Shown here in pieces: positions 26,033 to 38,000 of a stretch of DNA of 64,000 bases. This stretch comes from Cornus controversa (lineage: Eukaryota; Streptophyta; Magnoliopsida; Cornales; Cornaceae). The notes beneath the pieces are model-generated. The model saw only the letters and a program-made list of their open reading frames with translations, was not told the DNA's origin and did no database searches. The stretch's first letter is position 1. Each line of letters opens with the position of its first letter. A program made the position numbers and the translations under genes. Location: contig CM048845.1 of the NCBI GenBank assembly GCA_026545225.1, positions 106,157,033-106,221,032 of the forward strand, in the 5' to 3' direction.

Positions 26033-27621
26033 ATAAGAAATAATAAATACAAGGAAAAATGATATTTGTACTTTACTTTATTTTCTATTTTTAAAGGTAA
26101 AATTTTTGAAAATTGAACTTGAATAAAAGATTTTATGCTTTGAAATAAGTCTAAGTTAGCCTCTCAGCCCACTTGATTTCCACCCTCATGTGAATCCTAC
26201 TACTGCAAAGTTATGACTAAAACTTTTATGCAAGTCGTGGGCATAACCAATTAGGGGCTGACCTTTGAAACTCACTAGTGTAGGTTAGTTGGCGCGGCAA
26301 CTTCTATTATTAGTCTTTTTTTTCATGTGATAATAAAGAGTGTTGCTATTTAGTCGGACTAAAAAAAATTAAAATATATTGTTACATTAGTAAATTTTTT
26401 GATTCTCTTTCTATATCAAATTTGTATAGAAAGTGAGTTTTTTTTTTTATATCTCATATTTATAAATTTTACAGTTGTATTCTATATCATACATTCACAT
26501 TTACGAAGAAAGTTGTCTTTCTTTTTATATTAAAGTTTTTTTTCCGTGAGTCCGTTTTTAAGTCCAGTGAAAGAATGTCAATTATATTATTTTCCGGTAA
26601 TAAAACCTATTTTTCAGCATTCATTTTGAGAGGCCAGAGAAAACGGAGGGTGAAAATTAACAAATCTATTTAGGATCTCATCTTAGAATACAAACATTAT
26701 AAATTTTTATCAGACATTGTACCCTCCCCACCCCCTTTCTTTCATCATGGATAAATAACATCCCCCACCCCCCTTTTAAAAATACATTGCAGATATTTAT
26801 CAATTACTTATATTTTTCAATTCTTTTTCCTTTTAATTAAATTAAGTTTTAGTGCTCATAATTTATTTTTGGGCAAACAAGAATGATCAAATATTCATTA
26901 CCAAATTACAAGCTTTTAGCAAGGCGTTGTTAAACCTTGATTTTAATTGTCCGCACCTTCCACGATATGTGAAAATCAATTCAATGATAAAGCCCACTAG
27001 CTCTCATTCTTTAACTCGTAATAGTTGAAATTTCATATTACTGAACATACGGACTTCACATAAACACATATAACTATGCAGGTCTCACAATTTGCCATGT
27101 CATTACAGCCACGTCAAAAAGTTCGCACACCAAAAAGATAAAACTGTAGAGAGAGAAAGTGAATAGCGAAAAATCCTTAGATTATTGGCTTATTTCTGTG
27201 TATAATTTTAGGTATCAATTTAAAATTTTCCTTTGAAGGTCACATGAATCGAACCCTATAACCCCTCAAATTAGGTGCTACGCCATTGCCATCAATTTAG
27301 TCACTGTGCATGCTAAAGTGGTTGTTGCATATGTATGAACTTTTTTATTTCATTTTTAGAGAAGTTATAGATCAATAAAAGTATCTTATCTTAGAATACA
27401 AACATTACAAACCTATTTTCTTTCATGAATTTTGTACCCTCCTTTCCTAAGTTACATATATTGTCGTCTTCATTAAAAAAAGGGAAGGAGTGCAGTGCAG
27501 TGCAGTGCTAGGTGATAAGATCCATTTATCGAGATGATCTTAACCCAAATCATGGTCTTTAAGATAAGAGGATTATTAACAATAAAATAAAATAGTTGGT
27601 CTTAATTACAGTGTTCCTTTA
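26033..27621. other. AT-rich intergenic DNA
   Basis: No gene is seen. A short dispersed pair shares TCTTAGAATACAAACATTA at about 26682 and 27391, each followed by a TGTACCCTCC block, suggesting a small decayed repeat. GTGCAGTGCAGTGCAGTG is a short microsatellite at about 27490. Confidence 0.4.
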
Positions 27622-27994
27622 TTCTCTGTTTGGATAGAAAGGAGAGAATGGAAGATGAATGAGATATTTCTATACAAAAGAAGAGATTGTGTTCTTCACT
27701 TTTTTTGTTTGATTGGATGAAAGAGAAGTGAAACATATAATACCTTATTTTGTTTGATAAGAAAAAAGGAAAAAAAAATAAAGAAAGTTTTGTAATTGAA
27801 AATATTTATAATAAGCTTGTTTTTCTTCTTTTTTTGTCTTTGTCCAAATTTGGAGAAATGAAAATTTGTGAAAGATAAAGGATGGCTCATTTTCATTCTC
27901 TTTTCTCTTCTCTCATATTTTTTCTACCAAAGAAAGGAAAATTTTCTCCTATTTTTCCTCCACCTCTCTTCATTACTTCCTACGAAATTAAGCA
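27622..27994. mobile_element. Tourist-like MITE, single-unit copy
   Basis: The termini (TTCTCTGTTTGGATAGAAAG and TTCCTACGAAATTAAGCA) are imperfect inverted repeats flanked by TTA triplets (27619-27621 and 27995-27997). The interior matches the copies at 14623 and 45042 (GAAATGAAAATTTGTGAAA, GTTTTGTAATT). It has no coding capacity. Confidence 0.7.
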
Positions 27995-28321
27995 TTAAGG
28001 AATAAGTTATTAATTGTGACATTCTATCTATTTTTCCATGTGATAATTAAATTATAATAAGAAAAAATTAGATTTTGATGACCAATCTTAAATAAAATTA
28101 TTCTTAAGTTTGAAAAAAAGATGAATAGTCACCGAAATTGAAATTTATTTGTTCATGGATGACCATCTAAGGGTAAAAGTCAGGGTTAAGGCTGATCTGC
28201 AAGTCCAAAAGCAAGAACCCAAAACCCCAAAGCAATTACAATTGAAACACGAGATGCTCGGTTGAGAGTCCATTCTCGAGGAAGGCAGAAAGTAATAAAG
28301 CAGAAGGAGAATAGAAGTGTG

Positions 28322-28677
28322 TATATATATTGATAAATAATTAATGTAAACCCCACGCAACCTTAGCGTATATAATACATACATATATATATATATACAC
28401 GCTAACCTCGCCCAGGCAATAATAAAGTTAAAAATAAATATATATATATATATACACACACACTCTTAAGGCAAATATATACAAGTAATAGAGAGATTGA
28501 AGAAAGTGTGAATTTGACATCGACGAGGAGGTGGGTTTCGCTTCGATCGAAGTTGGTTGGTTCATGGGGAATGCCTGCCGTCAGAGGCATAATCTCTTGC
28601 CAGCGTAACTACAAACATAGTACGTATGCCTGGCAAGGGACTATGCTTTTGATGATTGGCAATTAATTCACCATCTA

Positions 28678-28714
<37 letters not shown>

Positions 28715-29290
28715 TCAACAGATTAAGTTATTAGTTCCTCCATCTCATTCTTTGCATATATAGCCTTGGCCTGCAATCTCATCATCAAGGTATGGTATGG
28801 TATGGTATGGTATGTTTTCTTTTTCTTGGTTTTAAACTTAATTATTATATTCTGTATCATATATATAATGTTTTCTTTTCTGGGTTATTAACTTAATTAT
28901 TATATTCTGTATCATATATATACTTCCTTCCTTTTCTGTATCCGTCAAGAAATCAAAGATCGATCGTTTGCGATTTAGGAATCTTATATCGATCATCAGA
29001 TTCCACAATGCATGCTGACTTTGATCAAAACCAACAACCTTTCTCCTTTTTCTTTTCTTTTCTTTTTTTCCCCAGAAAAATATGTAATATGTTATTAAAA
29101 TACATACATGCATGTTTCTCTTGTACGTGATTGAATATTTAAGGTTGAGTTTTGAAGTTCACGTGTGCTTTTGTTTTGGGGGTTGCGTGTACTATATATA
29201 TATATAGTACAAATATTTCATATTATGATGTTTCCATCGGTTTAATTTTGTACCCTTCAAAATTAATGATTATATATATTGGGTTAGTAT
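28322..29290 (+). repeat. Peroxidase-foldback repeat family, copy C (different foldback)
   Basis: The flanking blocks match copies A, B and D: GTAAACCCCACGCAACC, TA repeat, GAGATTGAAGAAAGTGTG before, and GATTGGCAATTAATTCACC, CATCATCAAG/GTATGG and TTCTGTATCAT after. The middle differs. Instead of the KGFN arms it has a 60-bp foldback at 28587-28646. GTATGG is expanded into a short GGTAT microsatellite at about 28789-28812. Confidence 0.65.
28587..28646 (+). repeat. Foldback C, arms possibly from the end of peroxidase exon 2
   Basis: The left arm (28587 to about 28612) and the right arm (about 28620-28646) pair with five mismatches and one bulge over 26 positions around a short loop. The right arm read forward gives VCLARDYAFDD. 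The left arm read on the minus strand gives VTLARDYASDG. The LARD core resembles LVLATRDAI near the end of the peroxidase exon 2 (about 24115-24150). The derivation is weaker than for foldbacks A, B and D. Confidence 0.5.
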
Positions 29291-29499
29291 AATAGTTATA
29301 GTTGTTATTATATAGTATAACTAAAATTAATGGTGGGTTGGTGGACTCCTTACTGTTTGAACTTATGATTTTAATGATGTCTTTTCAGCATTCTCTTAAA
29401 ACTTTTCGGCATATTTGATACAGTGAATATGATGTTTGTTGGTTTTGGGACCTCTTTAATTATGTGCATAATCATCAGTTTCCTTACAACGTACGTACC

Positions 29500-30290
29500 A
29501 TGATGTAGATTGAAGGTGTCTCCAAGAATGAAGCAATGAAGATTGAAAAAAGCGTCCAATTGAAAACGTCGAAGGGTTATAATTTTATTCATTAGATTGC
29601 TCCTACGTATCAATAAAAATAAAATTATAGCCTTTCAACGTTTTGACTTTGTCACTTTTTCTGCCTAATTGTCAATTCACCATCATCAATTAAGAATTGC
29701 CCTTGCCCTTGCCCTGGCCAGCAATCTCATCATCAAGTATGTATTGTATGGTATATATGTTTTCTTTTTATGGGTTATATTATTAATAATTACGTATATT
29801 AATTCTGTATCATGTATATATATATACACACACACTCCCTTCCTTCTCGGTATCTGTTAAGAAATCAAAGAACGTGTTTCATTTGGAAGTTTTAGACGAC
29901 CATCGGATTCGACAATGCATGCTAGCTTTGATCAAAACCAACAAACCTTTTCCTTTATTCCAGAAAAATATGTAGTATACAAGTTTGCTTTTGTTTTTGG
30001 CTGTTGCGTGTAATCATACAAATCTTAGTTTAATGAGTAATGGAATTTCTGTTAGGATAACAATGGGTACGTTGTTCCCCTTGACGCACGCAGATAACAC
30101 CTCACAAATCACGGGAACAAAGCAAGATTCGAACCTTCCTTTCTTTTATTTTGAAAGAAAAAGACATACCGCTAGAGCATTAGACTCTTGGTGTATATAG
30201 TTACTGAATGGTAGAAAATTATTCTTTAAAAGTATGATTATATTTTTCCTACACAATATATACCGCAATCTAAATTGACAATTTTTTGGT
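29500..30290 (+). repeat. Peroxidase-foldback repeat family, copy D
   Basis: The order is GATTGAAGGTGTCTCCAAG, foldback 29552-29655, CTGCCTAATTG-CAATTCACC, CTGGCCAGCAATCTCATC, TTCTGTATCAT and CAATGCATGCTAGCTTTGAT. The tail (ATGGTAGAAAATTATTCT, CAATCTAAATTG) also matches sequence after copy B. The GTAAACCCC and TA blocks are missing at its start. Its right end is interrupted near the Mutator-like insertion at 30303. Confidence 0.65.
29552..29655 (+). repeat. Foldback D, with paired changes in both arms
   Basis: The left arm holds GAAAACGTCGAAGGGTTAT and AATTTTATT. The right arm, reverse-complemented, holds AAAACGTTGAAAGGCTATA and ATTTTATT. Copies A and B have GAAGACG in both arms, whereas D has AAAACG in both arms. 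D also has TATAATT where B has TTTAATT in both arms. Pairing is therefore kept despite sequence change. Confidence 0.65.
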
Positions 30291-30302
30291 GGGGCTTCTA
30301 TG

Positions 30303-30990
30303 CTAGAAAGCACGGACACTTCGTATAGGGGTGCCGTGTCCGTGTTGGACACTCGGACACGTGTCGGACACTCCGTAGAAGTGTCCTGGAATTTTTTTTT
30401 TTAGGACACGGCAAGGACACGCGGGGGACACGGCAAGGACACGCGGGGGACACGGCGGGGTACATTTTGTAATTTTTAAAAGTGCAAAAAAACCCCTGAA
30501 CTTTTGCAAAGTTACAAAAAGACCCCTTTTGAACTATTTTTTTTAACATTTCAGCCCCTCATCTTCTAAAAATTGACATATTGACCCCTTGAAATAACTA
30601 TAATGACATATATCATTTTATATGACTATTATGCCCTTTTCTATATAAATATAGTATTTTCTAAAATAAAAAATTTTAAAAATAAAAAATATTTAGATAA
30701 AATTCCTAAATAATAAATTTAGAAACAAAAAAAAATAAAAAAGCCAATATAATGAACATCCTTTTTGAAAATACATTAATTACTTGATAATAAATTGAAG
30801 TATTTGTATGATTTATTATTTTTTTATTGTTAAATTTATGGTATTGTGGATATTGGTTAACTTGTTGAATATATATTAATATATTATTTCATAGCCGTGT
30901 CCCCGCCGTGTCGTGTCCTGTTTTTTTGAAATTTGCCGTGTCGCCGTGTCCGTGTCGTGTCGTACCCGTGTCTCGTGTCCGTGTTTCTTA
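30303..30990. mobile_element. Mutator-like (or hAT-like) non-autonomous element rich in GGACACG motifs
   Basis: The left end is CTAGAAAGCACGGACAC and the right end is the reverse complement of CTAAGAAACACGGACAC. A 9-bp duplication GCTTCTATG flanks it (30294-30302 and 30991-30999), which favours a Mutator-like origin. Both subterminal regions are tandem runs of GACACGG and CGTGTCC variants, including a direct repeat (GGCAAGGACACGCGGGGGACAC-type) at about 30407-30452. The centre is AT-rich. No transposase is seen. Confidence 0.82.
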
Positions 30991-30999
30991 GCTTCTATG

Positions 31000-32085
31000 T
31001 ATATTAACTATTAAGAGATTCATATGAAACACTTAGATCACTCCAATAGGTGCAGGTTGGGTTTAGTTTGGGCATCACAAATTCAAATTAGCTTTGTTAG
31101 GGAGACATGGACCACATCTATGGGAGACCAATCTCAGCTTATTCTGACATTTTTGGATTGTTTGGCTCAGCTCATTCTTTTATGAGTTCCGCTAATTTTC
31201 TTATGGACCTAGTTCAGTCAAGAGACATGTTGTGTAAATTGATATATATATATATATGATGTCTGCGTTTGATGATTATATTTATATATATAGAAACAAC
31301 AGAACCTTTACAGCGAAAGGCCATTCCAAAATAGGGACCTTGTAATCAGGAGAGCTCAACACTAATTTGAATAAAACAGTCATCTATTAATCAACAAACA
31401 GGTTTTACATACAGATCAATGTTCTTTTCTTTTTCTCTTTCTTTTTTTCCCTTTTTCTTTTTTATGAATTGTATTAAAAGCCTTGAAGGATTAAAATCCA
31501 CAGTGATTGCTTCATGCCAACAACGTATCACAACTTTGAATCCCTTTGAAATGAGTACAATTACCAGTCAAAACCTCTAAATGGTTGACATTTCTGCTCT
31601 CTGATAATAATAATAATATATAAATAAATAAAAGCAATTGCTCAATCAATCCAAAATTAACTAATATCACAACTCTTCAATGGAATGTTAAATATAAAAC
31701 AAATAACCTAAAAAATTCAATCCATTTGCTTAAGAGCTCATTCCGCATCAACAGCAATATATTTCACACTACAAAAGGATACTACTAACACAAGAATAAA
31801 TCCAATGAATGAAGTTTACAAGAACTGACACAACCAAAACCTAAACTCAGGAGCCAACCATATTAAAAACTTTTCTGTTCATTGTTCCTTTTTTTCTCCT
31901 TTCACTTTTGTTTTCTATCATTCAGAAATAAAACAAAAGACAACAGAAAGCTCACCCACAAAACTGTTAGGTCAATTTTCTTTCTTTTTCCATTTCTCAG
32001 TAGCTGTGCCGAATTGAAGTGTATTGGGAGGTCTACTCGACCATCCGAAACAAGAACAGAGACCATTCTGGACGGCAATTAGGTT
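31000..32085 (-). other. 3' flank and likely 3' UTR of the KH-domain gene
   Basis: This region follows the KH stop codon (32088-32086) on the minus strand. The proximal few hundred bases are a likely 3' UTR. The distal part is AT-rich. I saw no other gene. Confidence 0.5.
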
Positions 32086-35000
32086 TCAGCGGCCCGTTTT
32101 TGGACGTTTCATTCCACTAGTATTAAAAGGTGATACACTGCTACTTGGACCTGGGCTATCTTCTCTGAAATTTGAATTTATCAGAGCTAGTTCACGCAAT
32201 TGCTGCCTCTTTATAAAGTCCTGGGACTCGTCCTGTTCAAGAAATATTTTTTACTAAAAACTGGGAATTAAAGATGGAGACAAGTGACACAACTAGTAAA
32301 CATGAGCACGAAGCATGTAGTTGTTCCCATATATAAGAGGCGTGTTTGGAAATTAAAGTGGGAATGTGGGATCACTGTTTGGCTTTTTCTCTTTTTTCTT
32401 TTTCTTTTTCCCTTCCAAGTTTGCTCATCAATTGATTCAAATGATGTTTTCAACTTAGATCCATAAAGCCTGCAGATCCCACTGAATGATTTCTACTGGC
32501 ATTTTTAGAATCCTCTTGTAGGTTAAATCATAAAAGAGAATAGAAGAAACACAAAGGTTACTCTAAGCTAATTAATATATTTAATCTTTGAACTCCCAAA
32601 ATGAACACCCTTTTTTCTTTATTTGGATTAACTAAATTTAACCGTTTTTACCTCCATGAAAAGAATATAAGATATTTTCTTCAGACTTGCTACCTTGAAC
32701 ACCAAAATACTTAAAAATACAAACTACAATATGATCTCAAGGCCAATAACAAGATAAAACATTAAGGTTTTGAATTTGAGTCATTCTCCGAAAATTGCTT
32801 CCAAAACCCCATATAGTAAAAGACTTGTCGAAGGATCAAATATGTGGACCAAATCCTCACCAGAGTCACTGATTTCCGTTCATACATCTAGTGGACACCA
32901 TTACGCCATATCAATAATAAAAAGTAAAGATTAACTGTTAGCCCTAGATTTTTTTTTTGTTTTTGTACCCAGTGCACAAGGGTCCTGCTTGAGTAGGGGG
33001 TCTGAGAGAGGTAGATGTCGTCTAGCCTTACCCCCATTTTTGGAGAGGCTGCTCCCAAGTCTCGAACTCGAGACCAATCAATTTGGGCAAAGGCACTTGC
33101 CATCGCACCAAGGTGCGACCTCTCCAAAAATGCACCAGCGAAAATCAGCGATGAATGGAGAGGATACTGATCTCAAGTCTGCTGGAGATTAATCACATGT
33201 ACCACGGGTCCACGATGTTACCACCACCTCACTACTAAATACCAGATAGTCTACTAAACAGATACCGCAGATTTTATTGTATATTGTTTTCATATATAAT
33301 TTTAAGTCATAAAAAAGATGGAAAGCAATCAAAGCATGTGGCATTATATTAAAAATGAGAAATTGCACAGAATGTCCAAAGAGAAGGCAGGAAGCATTAG
33401 GTTTGAGATAAATACCACAGGTTTGAGCAATTCTTCTATAATTTCCTGTGCCTGCCTCAGCCTTGTATCAATAATATTGGCAGGTAAATCACCCTCGATC
33501 AAGATGTGGAGGGGCTCATTGAGGTGCTCATAGCCTGGTCTTCCCCGTAGCTTCTCTTCCTTGAGATTGAAAGCATTAAAATATAATTAAGCTTGCAATG
33601 TACAACCAATTTCAATTTGAAATCAAGAGGAAAAAAATTGTAGTGGATTTCCAACCTAATATTGTACTTCATTTTCCTGTTGGTTTTGACCAAGAAAGTA
33701 TCAGGAAAAATTATTAACGGTATCAGAAGAGACAAGAAAAACTATATGAATCACCTTGTCTGGGTCCTTTATGGACCCTTTTCCTCTAATGAATACACGG
33801 CATCCTGTAGTAGCTTCAACCCGTTTTAATGAATTGCCTCTAGGGCCCAGTAGTCGTCCAACAAAATTGAACTAACACCCACAGAAGTTAATAGCTCAGT
33901 ACCATTATCTAATAAAAGAAGCCTTCGCAGAAAATGAACACTGAGATTATAAAAGAGCAAGCAAAGTATATATAAGAGCTTACATTTGGATAAGTATCTA
34001 TTGGAATTTCTAAGCGCAAAATCTTTTTCAGCGTGTATGAAGTAGGACTTGCTGGTGCCCCGTGCCAGTCCATTGCCATTCCAGGTGGTCCACCTAATCT
34101 CTGTCATGTAATTAAGAACCTCAGTGTTTAAAATAAGCTTTTTTAGTACGAAAGAATGAAAGAAAAACAAAAGTATATTGATAAGAAAAAACCAGAAAAC
34201 AGAGCATGAGGATTTTAGGTCGAGGACATGAGCATTAAGAACATGAAGGAACACATAATGAACTCAATATTAACCATTTAGAAAATCAACTGAAGTAAAA
34301 CTTCAAAAACAGTTACTTCAAATTTTTTTGAAAAAAACAACTGCAAGTAGAGAAATGTGCAAGAACCAACACCCTTATCACAGGTCATAACTCTACTTTT
34401 CAAGGATATTCATAATTTCATCTGACAGATCAGAATATCCGTAATATCCTAATTTGCAAGGAATCTCTACTTCCCACTTACAATTTTGTTGCTAATCCAA
34501 ATAATGATCATAAAAGCAAACCACCCAGCTGTCTGTTGCTTAAAAAACTTGTGGCAAAGTCAAGGTTTGTCATTGAGTATCATTCAAAGGGTGTGACTAC
34601 CCCACCTTCAGGTCACGTGGGTTGCTAAAACTTCTTCAAAACCAATAATCATGCATGCATAAATCTTGCAATTTGCCTATATTTGCATTATTTACAGAGG
34701 GTAGAAGAACATCAAATTACATTTTGAGATCATGAACAATCCCAAAAGAAGGAAGTTTACTGGTTTGATAGATAAGGAGTTAGATAGGATAGAATTTCAA
34801 TAATATGTTTTCAATCTTTCACATGATGCGTATGCCTACCGCAAAACCATCAAACTGTTTATCTATCTGCAGCACCAGTACATTTATACCCCGAGAGAGA
34901 GGGAATAATAAACCAGCACAGGGATGAACAGTGCCAAGAAATTTAATTGGACTTGTCCAAACTCAAAAAGGGTTGAAGTCATGAATGCCAAGACTGATTT

Positions 35001-38000
35001 GCTTGTGTTTGGCTTCTCTCTCCCTTTCCTCCATATGCTAAGGTGCAGTGTATCCAATATTTGATTTTAGAATAAATATTTTGAATTCTCATTGGATTAA
35101 AACTATGACCTTCAACAGATTAAACATACAAGAAACCGGAAAGCTATTTCCCAATCCACATTGAAGACATCAGGAGAAAAAACATATGTATGTAACTAAA
35201 TACGAGTTGAAGAAATAGTCAATTTTCCCAAAAGCCTTGAAACTTGATTCAACCTATTGGGGTGTTAAAGAAGAAAGAACTGGAGGTAAATACTGATATA
35301 TACTCCAAACAAAACATAATGCCAGAAGGAGATGGAGTCAGCTCAATGTTTTCTTCCGTTAACACACGTCCTCTACAGAAAAAAATCCTGATATCTTTGA
35401 TTAAAAATTGATGGGTGAAGTGATTTTAAGTCCTCTAATTTTAACTTATCAGGAAAAAAAAAAACCTTAATTTGTTTACAATATTGAATCGAGTAAAACT
35501 CTGTATTCTGCCTTGGGTTTCCAACAAATTAAATGAAGGTTGGTTCAAAGGGCTTGTAGCCCAATGGTATAACCTCCCCATCCTCAAAGAGGAGGGGAGG
35601 GGTTCGAGCCCTGGTGTGGGCAAAAAAGTGTGTGCAAGTCCCCAACTAGGAAAAAAAAAATGTAGGTTGGTTCCTCTTAAGGTAATCTACATACACATAG
35701 GAGCACCAGTCACGTCTAAACATGTAAGCAAAAATCTGTGAATTATCCACCATACAATGGGGTCGGCGACCCATATCATCACCTGCTGTCCTTCTGTGGG
35801 GATTGCCGAGGCCTTGATAGTGAATCCTGTTTAGTAGATGGTTTACACAAACAACCGGCCTGATTGATTAGATGATTTCTAATCATCTGATTTCCTTCTC
35901 TTTTCTTTTCTTTTCTTTTCTTTTTTTCTTTTTTGAAATCATCAAACCATGACTGATCTCACTGCTGGCTCCAATGCACTTGTCATATTTTAAATCCACA
36001 TTTTGCTTCTCCGATTTAAGCTTTTTGACAAGTTCATAAGGTAACTAGAAGCAAATGTTTACCAAATTTTTATCACTATCAAGGGACTTTTTCCAAACCA
36101 ATTTCAAAAAATAAACAAATGTAACAAAATATTAAATCAAATCGGTGGGAGCAATCATTTGCTGTGTTTTCACACCTCATGCTATTCCCTTCCTTTTTAT
36201 CAACAAAATATATAAAAACTACATCAGGATCATATATTAGTCAGACCAAAATATATGCTGTTTAAAAGAAGTACACAAAAACAAAAGGGAACAGAAAGAA
36301 AATAAGAGAAAATGATAAATCAAAAACATAAATAAAAAGGTTCCATTATGTTCAACACATGTCAGAATCTGTTGAAATAACAATTGCTCAACATGTAGTC
36401 ATGCATTAAATATTTTGTGAAACAACTTTGCTATGCTCTAAATGGAAGGACCAGAAATGTGTGTGTTCATATTAATCGTCTATACATACTGCTCTAGCCA
36501 GCAACAGACATCTTTCTAGATTCTGGACAACAGTTACAAAAGGTTAAAGCTGAAGGGTGCATTGAGCATCAACTCAAAGTTCAAAAGAGGTTGAACCTAG
36601 GAAGCACATAAACACCTAAAAGGTCATGATAGCAGTGTCTGACATGTGTCAAGAATACTGGATATGCGCCAACATGTGTAAGACATGCGAAACATATCAA
36701 ATTCTTTATCTTCTCAGTTCTCAGAATCAGACTTGAGGTTGACACCAAACCAACACGAATTCAACATGCACAGACACGCTTGGGCAAGACAAGGGGCTTT
36801 TCTAAGGAAATTCTAAAGATAAAGAGGTCAAAGTATAAAAACAAAAAAGTTTCTGGTAAATAGATAAGTGGGATTTGACCATTTAGTTGTTTGACTCCTG
36901 CTCTGAAAGAGAGGGGGAGAGAGAGAGAGAGGAACAGCATCTACAGCTGCTTCCCACAACCATCTCCAACTAGTTCCCACAGGCCGTAACCATCTAAGTG
37001 AGCCTCGAGGTAATCTAACCATCTATATTGAGCCACGGTCTTTTTATTTTAATTTTGATATATATATTTTTTGCAACCTTTAGGGGCCAATTGCTTGGTG
37101 CACTGGTAAATGGTCAGACTATCAAGATCGAAAGATAGGTTCGAATCATGAGAGCAGCCAATTTGTGCAATTAATGCCAAATGTTAGGTCTTAATCTATT
37201 AACACACCGAGTAATGAGCCTCTCATTTTTGCGACCTCTGTTCCTTCTTTTTCTCTTCTCCCACAATTATGGGGGTTTCAAACCCTTTAGTTTTTGAAAT
37301 GCTAAACCTACTTCTAATTTAGTTGGAAAAATTACGGTCTTTCTAAAATTAAAAGGTGTTAGAAGTTGAAAATAGTGAGAATTATTCACAAACTCAAATA
37401 ATTGTTACCTTTAGATTTTATAGTTTGAGCTTTTTAAAAATTGGAATGATTAGTGTTTATGAAATCATGATTAGGGCCTTCCAATTTAAGAATAGTTAAT
37501 GCTGTTATGAAATGTAAAGTGCTCTTTTCAAATTAGAAATAATTAGGAGCCTTCAGAATTTTTGAATTAGAAAATTTGTAGCTTTATGGAATAACCATGG
37601 TTTCTAGTACCACTACCTCTCCTTAATTGCCTACGAAGTTATAGATTTGTGATTTTGATTTTGTTATTATAATTACGAAGTTGCCTCATTAAAGGTATTT
37701 GTGATTTTGATTTTGTTATTATAATTACGAAGTTGCCTCATTAAATGTGCAACTGTATTGCCCTCGGCACATGGATCCTTTCCTTTTTCTGAAGTATTTG
37801 TTCATGCATTCTCCAGAAAATAAAATTTTAAAAATACACTACACTTGAGCAACATAGTCAGTTAGTAACATAGTCATATCTTCAAAATCTCATATGTATC
37901 TCAAAGTGTACACCCCATTCATAATTTTTTAAACATAAATTTTTTGTTCAAACTCAAATGCTTATGGAATATAGAAAATGAAATGCGACCGGAAGAAATG

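Noticed and set aside
28616-28646. Foldback C as a miR160 relative because its right arm contains TGCCTGGC
   Set aside because: Only the first eight bases agree with the mature miR160 as I remember it; the rest of the arm and the opposite arm differ. Coincidence is more likely.
30303-30460. Short GGACACG repeats as a CRISPR-like array
   Set aside because: Plant nuclear DNA, no constant spacing or unique spacers. The repeats are subterminal motifs of a DNA transposon.
30298-30549. Cysteine/proline-rich small protein on the minus strand
   Set aside because: It is a translation of the repetitive end of the Mutator-like element.
35547-35663. A genuine tRNA gene (box A and box B present)
   Set aside because: It has an A-tail and a perfect 10-bp target duplication and cannot be folded by eye into a normal cloverleaf with an anticodon arm. 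It is a SINE.
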